From the NCBI GenBank assembly GCA_032718475.1, contig JAUCBJ010003852.1, positions 1-47,272 of the forward strand: a DNA stretch of 47,272 nt, read 5' to 3'. The notes under the pieces are model-generated. The model searched no databases. It was not told the DNA's origin and worked only from the letters and a program-made list of their open reading frames with translations. The position numbers and the translations under genes were made by a program. Positions within the stretch are counted from its first letter, which is position 1, and the number at the start of each line of letters is the position of its first letter. This stretch comes from Nemertoderma westbladi. Taxonomy: Eukaryota; Xenacoelomorpha; Nemertodermatida; Nemertodermatidae. Positions 32,704-42,330 of the stretch are shown here, piece after piece.

Positions 32704-32745
32704 GGCTGATGATGATGAATGTATTTCGTCGAAACGTTCCGTTTG
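32704..32745 (+). ncRNA. Hammerhead-ribozyme-like core in the Penelope 3' end
   Basis: CTGATGA (32706-32712) and GAAAC (32731-32735) are the two conserved core boxes. Between them GATGAA can pair with TTCGTC (one G-U) as stem II, with an extra T. After the second box, AACG-TTC-CGTT forms the very short stem III known from retroelement hammerheads. Stem I is not convincing, so activity is uncertain. Penelope elements of many animals are known to carry hammerheads in their terminal repeats, which raises the prior. Confidence 0.4.
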
Positions 32746-32807
32746 AATTAATTGAAATATAATGTTGTTTAGAATCGCAATACTTATTCTATTCTGTTTT
32801 AAACTAC
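32721..32807 (+). repeat. Right arm of the 87 bp perfect inverted repeat
   Basis: Exact reverse complement of 31147-31233. Its left edge falls between the two hammerhead core boxes. Confidence 0.95.
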
Positions 32808-32916
32808 GCTATCCACCTGGGACAACAATCACCTCTATACTTAATAGGGCCTAAGTACTTTATATGTACATTTAGGAATGAAGGGCTGAGTTAGAAGGAT
32901 GACCTAAGCCTTCAGT

Positions 32917-33200
32917 TTAACTTTTGGGGAATTCCCCATAATTACCATGGTGGCCTCTGGCCAACTCATGTAATACTAAGCATCGGATAGGGCACATCAA
33001 TATCGAGCCATTCGAAAGTTTAAGGGTAACAGAACGGACAAGTCAATCTTCACTAGGGTGGACTTCAAGCACACGGGCCAGAAGCCACTTGTGGCGTGGG
33101 ACATTTGGTTCATCAACGATAATGAGGTCATCGATGGAAATATTAGTAGCTTGGGCAAACCACTTGTTTCGCATTTGAAGAGTTGGAATTTAATAATGCA
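32917..33200 (-). pseudogene. BEL/Pao polyprotein C-terminus (DUF5641-like) remnant
   Basis: On the minus strand, IPTLQMRNKWF, DDLIIVDEPNVPRHKW, LARVLEVHP and LVRSVTLKLSNG match the DUF5641-like end of BEL polyproteins, the same region as at 575-840. A TGA sits just before LVRSV. The terminal TAA is at 32917-32919. The integrase core that should precede it is gone. It is on the same strand as the BEL element at 36.8-40.7 kb and could be a displaced piece of it or a separate copy. Confidence 0.75.
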
Positions 33201-33764
33201 AATAAATAGGAGGCCATAGAGGGGGGACATATGAGAGTGTACAGTACAATTCCAATGAAAATTAAAAAATTGCATTACAAACTGTATTATTGTATTAAAA
33301 TTGTATTAGCAAACAGGATAGAAATTGAAACAGTTTGTCTGATAATAATATTCCATACTACCACCTTCCTAGCTAGATAAAAACCAAAATTGATCAAAGG
33401 TTTCCACAGCTCCCATTGACACTTTTGAAAAATACTCTTGCATGGTTCAGTAAAAAAAAGGCTTGTATAAAAATAATGGAATGGGGGGGATAACGTTTCA
33501 TTGAAAGTTTTAGCTCATCATTTAGGGGATCCGGACAAACTATCTTCCCTTTAACTACATTTAATGTTTTACCTTGATCACTATTGGCCATATCTTCAGT
33601 AATAATTGCAATGTCAATGCATTGCAATTGTCTTACCTGGTTTAAACGTTCCCTTGAAATGGGTCATAGCATTTGTGTTGTAAGGATGAATAAAGAGTGT
33701 TTCCAAACTCATATTACATATTACATAAACTCAATATTATGGTGAGTACATATGGTCTTCAGGT
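33201..33764. other. No gene seen
   Basis: Unassigned AT-rich sequence between the BEL remnant and the TTAA element. The short frames look like chance. Confidence 0.5.
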
Positions 33765-35222
33765 TCTGATTTTTTGTTTGTACGTAGGTATCACTTGTCT
33801 GGATCCGACCGAAAAAAAAAATTTTCGAAAAAATGTACTGGGGTGGTTATATTGCAGCACCAAAATTACAAGTAGTGCACAATTTTCATAAAATTTGAAA
33901 GTTACATTTTCGGCTAATTATTTTTCAATACAGGTTTTCTGGGGTGCAAAAAACATTGGAAAATATTTAAAAATGATATGATTACTATAAATGGCCGTTT
34001 AGTCCTCTCTGCGTAGGAAAAAAATGAAAAAAACAAGTAACCAGCACTTTTCAGGTAGAACACAAAATTTTTAATTCACTTATACGATGCTATAAATTCA
34101 CATGTTCAGGTTTTCGAGGGCGCTGATTCTAATGGAATACATTTCTAATATGCCAGATCATTGATACTTGTATTTTTCGGCGTAATTTGGCAAATTTTGG
34201 TGCTATCACCAAATTTCGTACCCATCACCAAAAAGTACAAGTTTGCGATGTCCAGTGCTGTTTTTATGGATTCCATCGGATTCAGGACCCTCATAAACCC
34301 GTATAACGCAAGAAACAAGGTGATACTATCTACTGATAAATTTGCATATTTTCCAAAATTTGGTGCTGCACAACAATTTTCACCCACTGGCGAAAAATAC
34401 CAGTTTGAGAACTCTTATGAAATTTTTACTGATTCCATTGAATTCAGAACCATCACAAACCCGTATAACGCAAGAAACAAGGTGACACAATCAATTGATA
34501 TATTTGATGTTTTTCAAAATTTGGTGCTAGCACCACATTTTGCACCCACATCCGAAAAATACAAGTTTGAGATGTCTAGTTCGATAATTATTTATTCCAT
34601 TGAATTCAGAACAGCTATAAACCTCTAAAAAATAAATTGTCACAAGCAATTTTATCTATCGAATGAATTTTCAAAATTTCGTGCTAGCACCAAAATTTGC
34701 ACACAGCACCGAAAAATACAAGTTTGATACGCTTGGTGCAACTCGTATATATTTCATCGAATCCAGAACCCCAAAAAACAACAATTGCGTAAAAAACAAG
34801 TTTCAAACAATCAATTTACAAAATTGACATAATTCAAAATTTGGTGCTGGCACCAAAATTTGGCACCCACCGAAAAAAACAAGTTTGAAATTTCTAAATC
34901 AATTTATATGAATTCCATCAAATTTCTAACACCAAAAAACCGGTGTAAATCAAAAATAGAGATGTTACAATTCATATTTAATGAAATGTAATTTTCAAAA
35001 AACGTCTCAAAAAAAGTGCCAAAAGTAGGGTTAAAAAATGGTGCTATAACTCGAAAAGTACCCAATATTTTTGAAAACGGTTTTCACTACTAGGAAGACA
35101 ATAGATTTTTAGGAAAAGTCATAAAATTTCAGATTCCCAACTGAATTATAATAAAAAAGAATTATAATAAAAAAACCACGGGGGGGTCAAATTGACCCCC
35201 CCCCCGGGTTTAATAGGGTTAA
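33765..35222 (-). mobile_element. piggyBac-like TTAA element, copy B (lacks one terminus)
   Basis: It is the reverse-oriented homologue of the complete copy at 38037-39602. The right side ends properly: G7/C9 hairpin, then GGGTTTAATAGGGTTAA with TTAA at 35219-35222. The left side stops about 115 bases short of the other terminus. Inside, the ~162 bp unit with a GGTGCTAGCACC-type palindrome occurs about five times (near 34197, 34358, 34523, 34674, 34836). One frame stays open through three units (34161-34628). Confidence 0.85.
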
Positions 35223-35509
35223 CAAAATTATTTTTTGTTTTTAACAGGTTATTTTAGATTTAATTTGCATTAATCTTTTGTTTTAAATTTAAATTTATGT
35301 AATAATTATGAAGTTAGGACAATCAATAATAGCTAGTAAAATAAAAAAATAATGCATGAACAATGTTAACAATATACGTAGGTTATGACAAAGCAATTAA
35401 TTTTAATTTAAAACATTCCAGAATATCTAATTGCGAATAATGTATGGCCAACCGCAACAAAAAAATCATGGGTCGCATAAACTAAACTTATATATTTTAA
35501 TTTTTTTAG

Positions 35510-35728
35510 ACGACAATGAAGAAGGTTTGCAGTGGCACCGTTTGTTGCGGCCTGAAGGGCGATCGCAGTTTGTGCGGCTGCTACAGGCAATCCCTGCCGT
35601 CCCCGTGGACGCTGTCTACCGCATTAAATCTACCGGTGGTGAGGGTTGGAGAGGGTAAACGTGTTCTGCCGCATGAATTTACCTCAAACCGATTCACCGG
35701 GTTGTTTCTCTCTGAGGAACATCAGAAA
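35510..35728 (+). other. Exon-like segment between two TTAA-element copies
   Basis: A T-rich tract ending TTTTTTTAG (AG at 35508-35509) precedes, and AGAAAGTAAGT (donor GTAAGT from 35729) follows, a GC-richer, frame-open stretch. One frame is open throughout (CCGLKGDRSLCGCYRQ, FTSNRFTGLFLSEEHQK). A second frame is open for the first 140 bases and also reads protein-like (LQWHRLLRPEGRSQFVRLLQ). I do not recognise either. It could be an exon of the autonomous relative of the element or a trapped host exon. Confidence 0.35.
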
Positions 35729-35740
35729 GTAAGTGATTTG

Positions 35741-36109
35741 TGACTAAACAGCGATTTATAGTAATCATATAATTTTTAAATATTTTCCAATGTATTTTCC
35801 GCCCCAGAAAAATATATTGTATAGAAAAACAATTAGCCGAAAAATGTAACTTTCAAATTTTGTGAAAATTGTGCACTACTAGTAATTTTGGTGCTGCAAT
35901 ATAACCACCCCAGTACATTTTTTCTTAAATTTTTTTTTTGGATACCAGTGATACCTACGTAGAAACAAAAAATCAGACGTTTTCGTAAAGATTTGTAGAT
36001 TTTAGAGGAGGAGGGGGGGGGGGGGGGGGGGGGGGTCAATATTAACCAATTAACAAATATTAATCAATATTTGTACAATGTTTTTCTAGCCCGGTACTAA
36101 TAGGGTTAA
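35741..36109 (+). mobile_element. piggyBac-like TTAA element, copy C (one end only)
   Basis: These ~370 bases match the right end of the complete copy (39263-39606), including TGATACCTACGTA, a long G run, and the terminus CCCGGTACTAATAGGGTTAA with TTAA at 36106-36109. The rest of the element is absent. Confidence 0.8.
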
Positions 36110-36142
36110 GACCTGTATTACAGTCAACAGTCGATATATGAT

Positions 36143-36784
36143 ATGATGGGATCGACTCTGAGATCCCGACAGGGTAAGGTTGTACGTGTCACTTGGCTGC
36201 TGGGCTAATATATTTGGCCAAAGGCCGGTTGGAAAATAATACAGTTTGTTTTCTCCGTATTAATAATTGCAGTGATAATAGCACAGTCGGATATATAATT
36301 GAGTTAACAGCAACAGTATAGTCTATATAAATTACGATATGAAATGACGATATAGATTGTAATACAATTGACGGTCAAAACTATGCCGGTCTGCAACTGT
36401 GTGAGAATCAACTGACCGGTAAATCAGCAACTAGAGTAACTATATAATTGATACATATTGGCTACACTACTGTGGCCTTTGGTACCCAATGGATGCGCTG
36501 CTATCCTCCCAATCTACTTGCTTGCCAGTTATTGGCTCAACTATTAATTCTCGCCTAGCCACTCCTCCCTCTTGGTGTTAACCCCTGCTGCTAGCCTCCA
36601 CTAGCTGGGTTGTCCCTCTGAGGTGGTTTGACCTCTCACCTCTCTCTGTGGCTTAGGGCGTGTGTCGCCCCCCCCCCCCGAGTTGGTTATGAGGCAAGAT
36701 TATTATTGGTAATCTCGCATAGCCAACTATATTGGTAAAATGCCACTGGTCCCGTTTTTGGTGGGTGGTGTGGGGAATTGAATC
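36143..36784 (-). mobile_element. LTR-like repeat, copy 2
   Basis: Inverted, diverged partner of 27781-28446, with the hairpin-like GCGAGATTACC/GGTAATCTCGC region, the G/C tract, CGACACACGCC and the GTCGGGATC end. It lies downstream of the minus-strand BEL element in the same orientation, where a 3' LTR would be. Confidence 0.6.
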
Positions 36785-36808
36785 CGCTTACACCCCCCCC
36801 CCCCCCCC

Positions 36809-36837
36809 ATGCTATCTTCCCAGTGAGAAGATAGCAT
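36809..36837. repeat. Perfect 11 bp hairpin
   Basis: ATGCTATCTTC and GAAGATAGCAT pair perfectly around a 7-base loop, next to a run of about 17 C. TTAACCCTATTA follows at 36843-36854. Confidence 0.8.
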
Positions 36838-36854
36838 CAACCTTAACCCTATTA

Positions 36855-38032
36855 CCACTGGGGCCACTGGAACTTGGTCAGGTTAAATCCGGATCCTTTC
36901 AGGATGTCGCGAACCTCGCGCCCTGTGTCCAGTAATTCTTTAACCGTGTTTCCAGATTCCATCCCATCGTCTACATAGAAGCCACGTCGAATCATATCGA
37001 TCGCTCTAGCGCTATACTCCCTCTCTTTCCCCTCTACTGTATCTCTTACAGCCATAGTCGTCGTGAATGAGGACGACTTGGCCCCCATGTTCTGCACCAC
37101 CATCTTATACATCGGTATTGTCGATGGGTCCTCATCGCCGTTGTACCATAGGAAGCACTGGCTGTCGCTGTCCTCCTCTGTCACACGGACTTGGTTAAAC
37201 ATGCCTTCTATGTCGCACGTGAAGGCGTGCCTCCCATTCCTAAATCTCAAACAAGACCTCAATCCCCGAGTTGAAGATATTGGGGCCCTCCAGCAGATAG
37301 TCATTCAGGCTCTTGCCATTGGTCTTAGCCGATGCGTCAACCACCATCCGCAGTTTGCCCTTCTTTGGGTCTAAGGCCACATGAAGTGGCAGGTAGTAGG
37401 TCCTGTCCGTGTACGGTTCATCGACCGGCAACTCCACAGCCCATCCTTTCTCGACGTACTTCTTTATCGTCTTATGGATGTACTCATCCTTTTTGGGGCT
37501 CCGTATCAGCGTTTGCTTCAGCTTGCGAAGCCTCGTGAGTACCATCCCCTTGTTCTCGGGTAGCGGTAGTTTTGGCTGTTTCCACACCTTGCCAATGGTG
37601 TACCGCCCCTCGTCGCATCTCACCGACTCCTTCACACTCTGTATTGCTTGCTTATCCTCTACCGAGGTTCAGACCCCGCTCTCCTTTAGTCCCTCAAAGT
37701 CCTGCTTCAACAGTCTCTTAAGCTGCTCCTCAGCTCCTTCGTCTTCCATCTCCATCATAGTTCCCGCAAACATGCACCCCGATGTCTCCGACATCCTCAA
37801 TGGAATTTTGGTTTTGATTGGGCCACTTAGCGTCCATCCGAATGGTGTTAGAACTGCCATCGGATCACGTTGTTTGTCTTCGCCGAAGACCGTCTGTATC
37901 CTCTCATGGGCCATCGGGCAATCCATTCCCACTATTGTGGATACCTTCCTGACGTCCACCTCCGGTATTGAGAAATCGATTTTGTCCAGGAATCTGTATT
38001 GTTCGACTTCGATGTTAGTTGGTCGCCTGGCA
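36855..38032 (-). pseudogene. BEL/Pao pol, part 1: protease end and reverse transcriptase (copy 2, frameshifted)
   Basis: Three minus-strand frames (38032-37669, 37635-37240, 37304-36855) carry consecutive parts of a BEL polyprotein. The first has the end of the protease/DUF1758-like region (TIVGMDCPMAHERIQTVFG, LTPFGWTLSGPI). The second has the linker to RT and fingers (TYYLPLHVALDPKKGKLRMV, DASAKTNGKSLNDYL, GPNI). The third has RT motif A as AFTCDIEGMFNQVRV, CFLWY and motif C GFYVDDGMES, then GFNLTKF. At least two frameshifts break it. Coding stops in the palm/thumb region at 36855; connection, RNase H and integrase are missing. The upstream part continues past the inserted TTAA element at 39607. 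Confidence 0.9.
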
Positions 38033-39606
38033 TTAACCCTATTAAACCCGGGGGGGGGGGGGGTCAATATGACCCCCCCCGTGGTTTTTTTATTATTATT
38101 CTGAAACAAACGCAGTTGGGAATCGGAAATTTTATGACTTTTCCTAAAAATCTATTGTCATCCTAGTATAGTAGTGAAAACTGTTTTCAAAAATATTGAG
38201 TAGTTTTCGAGTTATCGCACCATTTTTTAACCCTACTTTTGGTACTTTTTTTGAGACGTTTTTTGAAAATTACATTTCATTAAATATTAATTGTAACATC
38301 TCTATTTTTGATTTACACCGGTTTTTTGGTGTTAGCAATTGGATGGAATTCATGTAAATTGATTTAGAAATTTCAAACTTGTTTTTTTCGGCGGGTGCCA
38401 AATTTTGGTACCAGCACCAAATTTTGAAATATGTCAATTTTGTAAATTGATTGTTTGAAACTTGTTTTTACGCAATTGGGGTTTTTTGGGGTTCTGGTTT
38501 CGATGAAATATATACGAGTTGCACCAAGCGTATCAAACTTGTATTTTTCGGGGCTGTGTGCAAATTTTGGTGCTAGCACGAAATTTTGAAAATCCATTCA
38601 ATAGATAAAATTGTTTGTGACAATTTATTTCTTGCATTTTAGAGGTTTATGGCTGTTCTGAATTCAATGGAATATATAATTATCGAACTAGACATCTCAA
38701 ACTTGTATTTTTTGGAAGTGGGTGCAAAATGTGGTGCTAGCACCAAATTTTGAAAACCATCAAATATATCAATTGATTGTGTCATCTTGTTTCTTGCGTT
38801 ATACGGGTTTGTTAGGGTTCTGAATTCAATGGAAGCAGTAAAAATTTCATAAGAGTTTTCAAACTTGTATTTTTCGCCGGTGGGTGACAATTGTTGTGCC
38901 AGCACCAAATTTTGGAAAATGAGTAAATTGATCAGTAGATAGTATCATCTCGTTTCTTGCGTTTTACGGGTTTATGAGGGTCCTGAATCCGATGGAATCA
39001 ATAAAAACAGCACTGGACATCGCAAACTTGTACTTTTTAGTGATGGGTACGAAATTTTGGTGCTAGCACCAAAATTTGCCAAATTACGCCGAAAAATACA
39101 AGTAGCAATGATCTGTCATATTTGAAATGTATTCCATTAGAATCAGCGCCCTAGAAAACCTGAAAATGTAAATTTATAGCATCGTATAAGTGAATTAAAA
39201 ATTTTGTGTTCTAACCGAAAAGTGCTAGTTACTTGTTTTTTTCATTTTTTTCCTACGCATAGAGGACTAAACAGCCATTTATGGTAATCATATCATTTTT
39301 AAATATTTTCCAATGTATTTCGCGCCCCTGAAAACCTGTATTGAAAAACAATTAGCAGAAAAATGTAACTTTCAAATTTTGTGAAAATTGTGCCCTACTT
39401 GTAATTTTGGTGCTGCAATATTACCACCCCAGTATTTTTTTTCGAAAATTTTTTTTTTCGGTCGGATCCAGACTAGTGATACCTACGTACACACAAAAAA
39501 TCAGACGTTTTCGTTAATATTTGTAGATTTTAGAGGGAGGGGTCAATATGACCCCCCCCCCCCGGTTTTTGTACAGCATTTTATAGCACGGTACTAATAG
39601 GGTTAA
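38033..39606 (+). mobile_element. piggyBac-like TTAA element, complete copy A, inserted in the BEL gene
   Basis: TTAA at 38033-38036 and 39603-39606 flank a 1566-base element whose ends read CCCTATTAAACCCGG and, on the other strand, CCCTATTAGTACCGTG. TTAA duplication plus CCCT ends are the piggyBac signature. The BEL frame is interrupted exactly at the TTAA. Each end has a G-tract/C-tract hairpin around GTCAATATGAC. Inside, a ~162 bp unit with a palindromic TTTGGTGCTAGCACCAAA core is repeated five times (near 38403, 38566, 38729, 38889, 39052). No transposase is encoded, so it is non-autonomous. Confidence 0.88.
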
Positions 39607-39830
39607 TGTTGATTGATTCTATTACCTGGATGGGGTCGATGGTCGCCCCATAGTCACATCCCGGTGCTATCGCTACTATCTCGCACCGTCCCATCCTCAT
39701 CTCCAGGACCTCATCTTTGCTGGAGATGGTTGTTACCGCCATCCTACTTGGCCTCATCTTTAGTTTATTGTTTAAATAGAGACAATTCAACCAGAAGCTA
39801 CATAGAAACCGGGGACAAAAAACTGATACG
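39607..39830 (-). pseudogene. BEL/Pao pol, part 2: protease region upstream of the insertion
   Basis: The minus-strand frame that resumes right of the TTAA (MRPSRMAVTTISSKDEVLEM, GATIDPIQVIESI) continues the BEL protease/DUF1758-like region in the frame interrupted at 38032. The stretch further upstream in this frame reads poorly. Confidence 0.65.
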
Positions 39831-39885
39831 AAAATTAAATACTTTATAGGATTTCAGTACTACAGTATTGGCCGCATTTGTGACT

Positions 39886-40230
39886 TCATTCCATCTTATC
39901 CTTATCGGCCACATCTGTGGCCGCGATTTCGGCCACTCCCGTTTCTTCGCCATTCGGCGCTTCCTCACTGTTCGGCGCTCCCGCGACGTTTCCAGGTGCC
40001 GCGCTGTTTGTCTGTCCCGCGCCGTATGTCCCGCGCCGAGCCGCGCTGTATGGCGCTCTCTCGACGCGTCTGTAACCGCGTCCCCCTTGACGGCCCTGTC
40101 CGCGGCCCCGTCCGCGGCCCCGAACCGCGGTTATCTCCCATCTCGGTTCTTCAGATGCTTCAGCAAAGTGATTTTGGGTAATCGATACCCGACAATGAAT
40201 AATATTTATGGTGCTGTGTTTGTCAGCCAT
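39886..40230 (-). pseudogene. Arg/Gly-rich frame, probable BEL Gag C-terminal region
   Basis: A 114-residue minus-strand frame starting MADKHSTINII contains RGRGRGRGQGRQGGRG, an RGG-type nucleic-acid-binding stretch, then an Ala/Glu/Asn-rich tail. It lies between a BEL gag fragment and the protease region, on the same strand, so it is probably the basic part of Gag. The opposite strand also has an Arg-rich frame, but this is a shadow of the GC-rich composition. Confidence 0.4.
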
Positions 40231-40269
40231 AATAATAATCCACTGTAGCCTATACTTGTTTTAATTTTA

Positions 40270-40690
40270 TTCGTCGTTGTTATTTTGCCCCTGTCCACTC
40301 CATGGTGTGGCCCTTCCCCCCGGCTACATGTGGACTTGCAGTCCCCTGTGTTGCCGCATATGGCAGCGATTGTCGAAGTTTTGGTAGTGCATTTGCCGCA
40401 TTATGTTCTGGTTTCGGCCTGTTATATTCGGTCTTTGGCCCCTTCCCCAGACTATCTTCGCTCTAGACTGGGTCCGTGATCAACTCCGCTTCGTAATAGA
40501 GGAAGTTCGACATTTCCTCTAGGCCCAGTTCTGCACCTTTCTTCTCCCGGGTGGAGAAGGCAATCTTTCTCCATTTGTTGCGCAGCCAGATCGGCAGTGC
40601 CTGCGCTATCGTGGTGATATTATTAGATGCGTTGAGTTCGTATGGCGCGTCTAGTGTTTTTAGGTTTGGAATTAGATATTATACCCACAC
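40270..40690 (-). pseudogene. BEL/Pao gag fragment
   Basis: On the minus strand from about 40690 the sequence reads ALPIWLRNKWRKIAF, EEMSNFLYYEAEL and ITDPV, the block of BEL Gag (DUF1759-like region) in which an LP...L..KW motif is followed by the conserved A...NDPV end. A TAG at 40463-40465 falls right after DPV, and the same frame stays open beyond it to about 40270. A shifted frame there shows Cys-rich ICGNTGDCKSTC, a possible zinc-knuckle remnant. Confidence 0.65.
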
Positions 40691-40699
40691 ATGCAAGTT

Positions 40700-41794
40700 G
40701 GTTATGGTTATGGGTATGGTTGGGCAAGAAGTAGCAAGAAGCTGAGTTGAGTACGTTGGTTTTACTTCTAACCAAGTTGTTAGCTGCCGCATTTCCATTC
40801 ATTGCATAATCCATTACCATTTCAATTTGAGACTCGACTCGATTAATAATTTTTTTTATCTAACATATATTTGTTGAGTCGGTCTCTTGAGAATTTTCTA
40901 ATATTATTAATAGGGGTAATTTGTCTGTTTTTTTGCAAAACGGTCAACATAATGAATTGGAGCTGGTTGTTTTCAGGGGGTTTTAATCAGAGTATTTGTC
41001 CAGAATTTCTAGTTATTTTCCCGGTTTGATTTTTTCCCGGGATTTACCTGATTTCCCGGTTGTTACACATACACCCTATAAAATATGTGAAATACAGACA
41101 GATAAATATACTTACTATTTCTCCCCACCAAAACGAGAAGGCGCCTGCCTAAAAAACACAAATATTGCACCTTCCGCCCTACTCTCTTCGAATCGGTTAT
41201 CTTTGATCACAGCACCTATAATAAAATATAAATAACCACAACAATGTAACATAAACAATTCATTAATCAGAGGCGAATTTCACACAACAGGCTTTAATTT
41301 CATCATAGAAGTTAATATATCATCAATTTAGACAATTTTATCGTTTACTGTTACTGTTACTGTCTGTTAGTTGTTGTCAGCAGTATTTAAATTTATACTT
41401 CTAATTATACTATCAAGGCCATAGTACTGTAGTAATATATATGGAATCGTTTGGATACAACAGGGGGCAACGGGAAACCAGGGTTCTGTTCAACTTCAAG
41501 GCATTTGTGGCAATTCGGTGTCGTATGCCAATACCAAACACAGCAAGGCGTAAGTTTATATGTTCTCAACAACCTTGAGATATTGCTGCGTTTAGAGTAG
41601 ATCGCGCATTGCACAAAAAGATATATTTTTGCCGCAAAAGCTATTACAGAGGAAATGTGTCAATTGAAAATGTGTAAAAAACTCTTGCTCACTTCGCTCG
41701 TCATTCTGTTTCCTCACATCACTAAATATTATTATAGAGTCAAAATTTGCCAAGAAGAAGAAATATTGTTACGGTATATGGCGCTGTATCCACA
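40700..41794. other. No gene seen
   Basis: AT-rich sequence. Around 41020-41065 there are TTCCCGG repeats (TTTTCCCGGTTTGATTTTTT). The BEL 5' LTR would be expected here but no match to the LTR-like repeats was recognised. Confidence 0.5.
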
Positions 41795-41895
41795 TTATTA
41801 GTCATTATGCAGTATGCAATATTAGTCCGTTATGCAGTATGCAATATTAGTCCATTATACTGTACGTAATATTAGTCCGTTGTGCAGCATAATAT
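41795..41895. repeat. Short tandem repeat (ATTAGTCCGTTATGCAGTAT type)
   Basis: Three to four ~32 base units read TTATGCAGTATGCAATATT and AGTCCGTTATGCAG with drift. Confidence 0.75.
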
Positions 41896-42149
41896 TTTAG
41901 ATAAGGCATAATAACGCAATGATATTTAGATAGGGAAATCGAAACACCCATATATTTGAATCCATCCATTTTGTATAGTATGTAGCCCTACCTACGTAAT
42001 TTTGTATTAGGATATATGTAGATAGTCCCAGGGTAGCAAGTTTATTCGGACCCTGGATTTTGTGCTTGCTGATATTAGCATCAATAGGGCTAGCATAGGC
42101 CATTCAGCAGCCAGGGACGTGAACCGTTACCATATATGGTAATAATTCG

Positions 42150-42330
42150 AGGTTTGGGCAAGCAATAAGGCTACAATCCGGCCTCCTTATTGGACTAACT
42201 GCTTCCAGGTTGGTCTAATGCTAGCACGGACTGGAGAGCCAATAGGAGAGCGATTGAGTCACCCTATTGCATCACCCCATCCGGATCACCTATAAATTGG
42301 CGGTGTGCCGGTAGAGCCTTACCTGTGTAC
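42150..42330 (+). promoter_or_regulatory. Promoter-like stretch: CCAAT and TATAAA
   Basis: A CCAAT at 42239-42243 and a reverse CCAAT (ATTGG) near 42189 precede TATAAA at 42291-42296 in a GC-richer island. The layout fits a pol II core promoter or a retroelement U3. No reading frame follows within the next 1.5 kb, so its role is not established. Confidence 0.25.

Larger units (their letters stand above)
31147..32807 (+). mobile_element. Penelope-like retroelement, 5'-truncated, with inverted terminal piece
   Basis: The unit consists of an inverted copy of its own 3' end (31147-31233), an open RT/GIY-YIG frame, ~200 bases of 3' non-coding sequence and the 3' end itself (32721-32807). A 5'-truncated body joined to an inverted terminal segment is common for Penelope-like insertions. 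Flanks share AATAGGG short sequences but no clear target duplication was established. Confidence 0.85.

Noticed and set aside
37063-38104. Several plus-strand frames of 60-231 codons
   Set aside because: They are antisense to the BEL RT/protease frames, which carry recognisable motifs.
39868-40248. Plus-strand Arg-rich frame of 126 codons
   Set aside because: It overlaps the minus-strand RGG-type frame in a GC-rich patch and lies in a minus-strand BEL element, so it is the shadow.
41405-41614. 69-codon minus-strand frame
   Set aside because: No motif, no neighbours of the same strand, and AT-rich chance-level composition.
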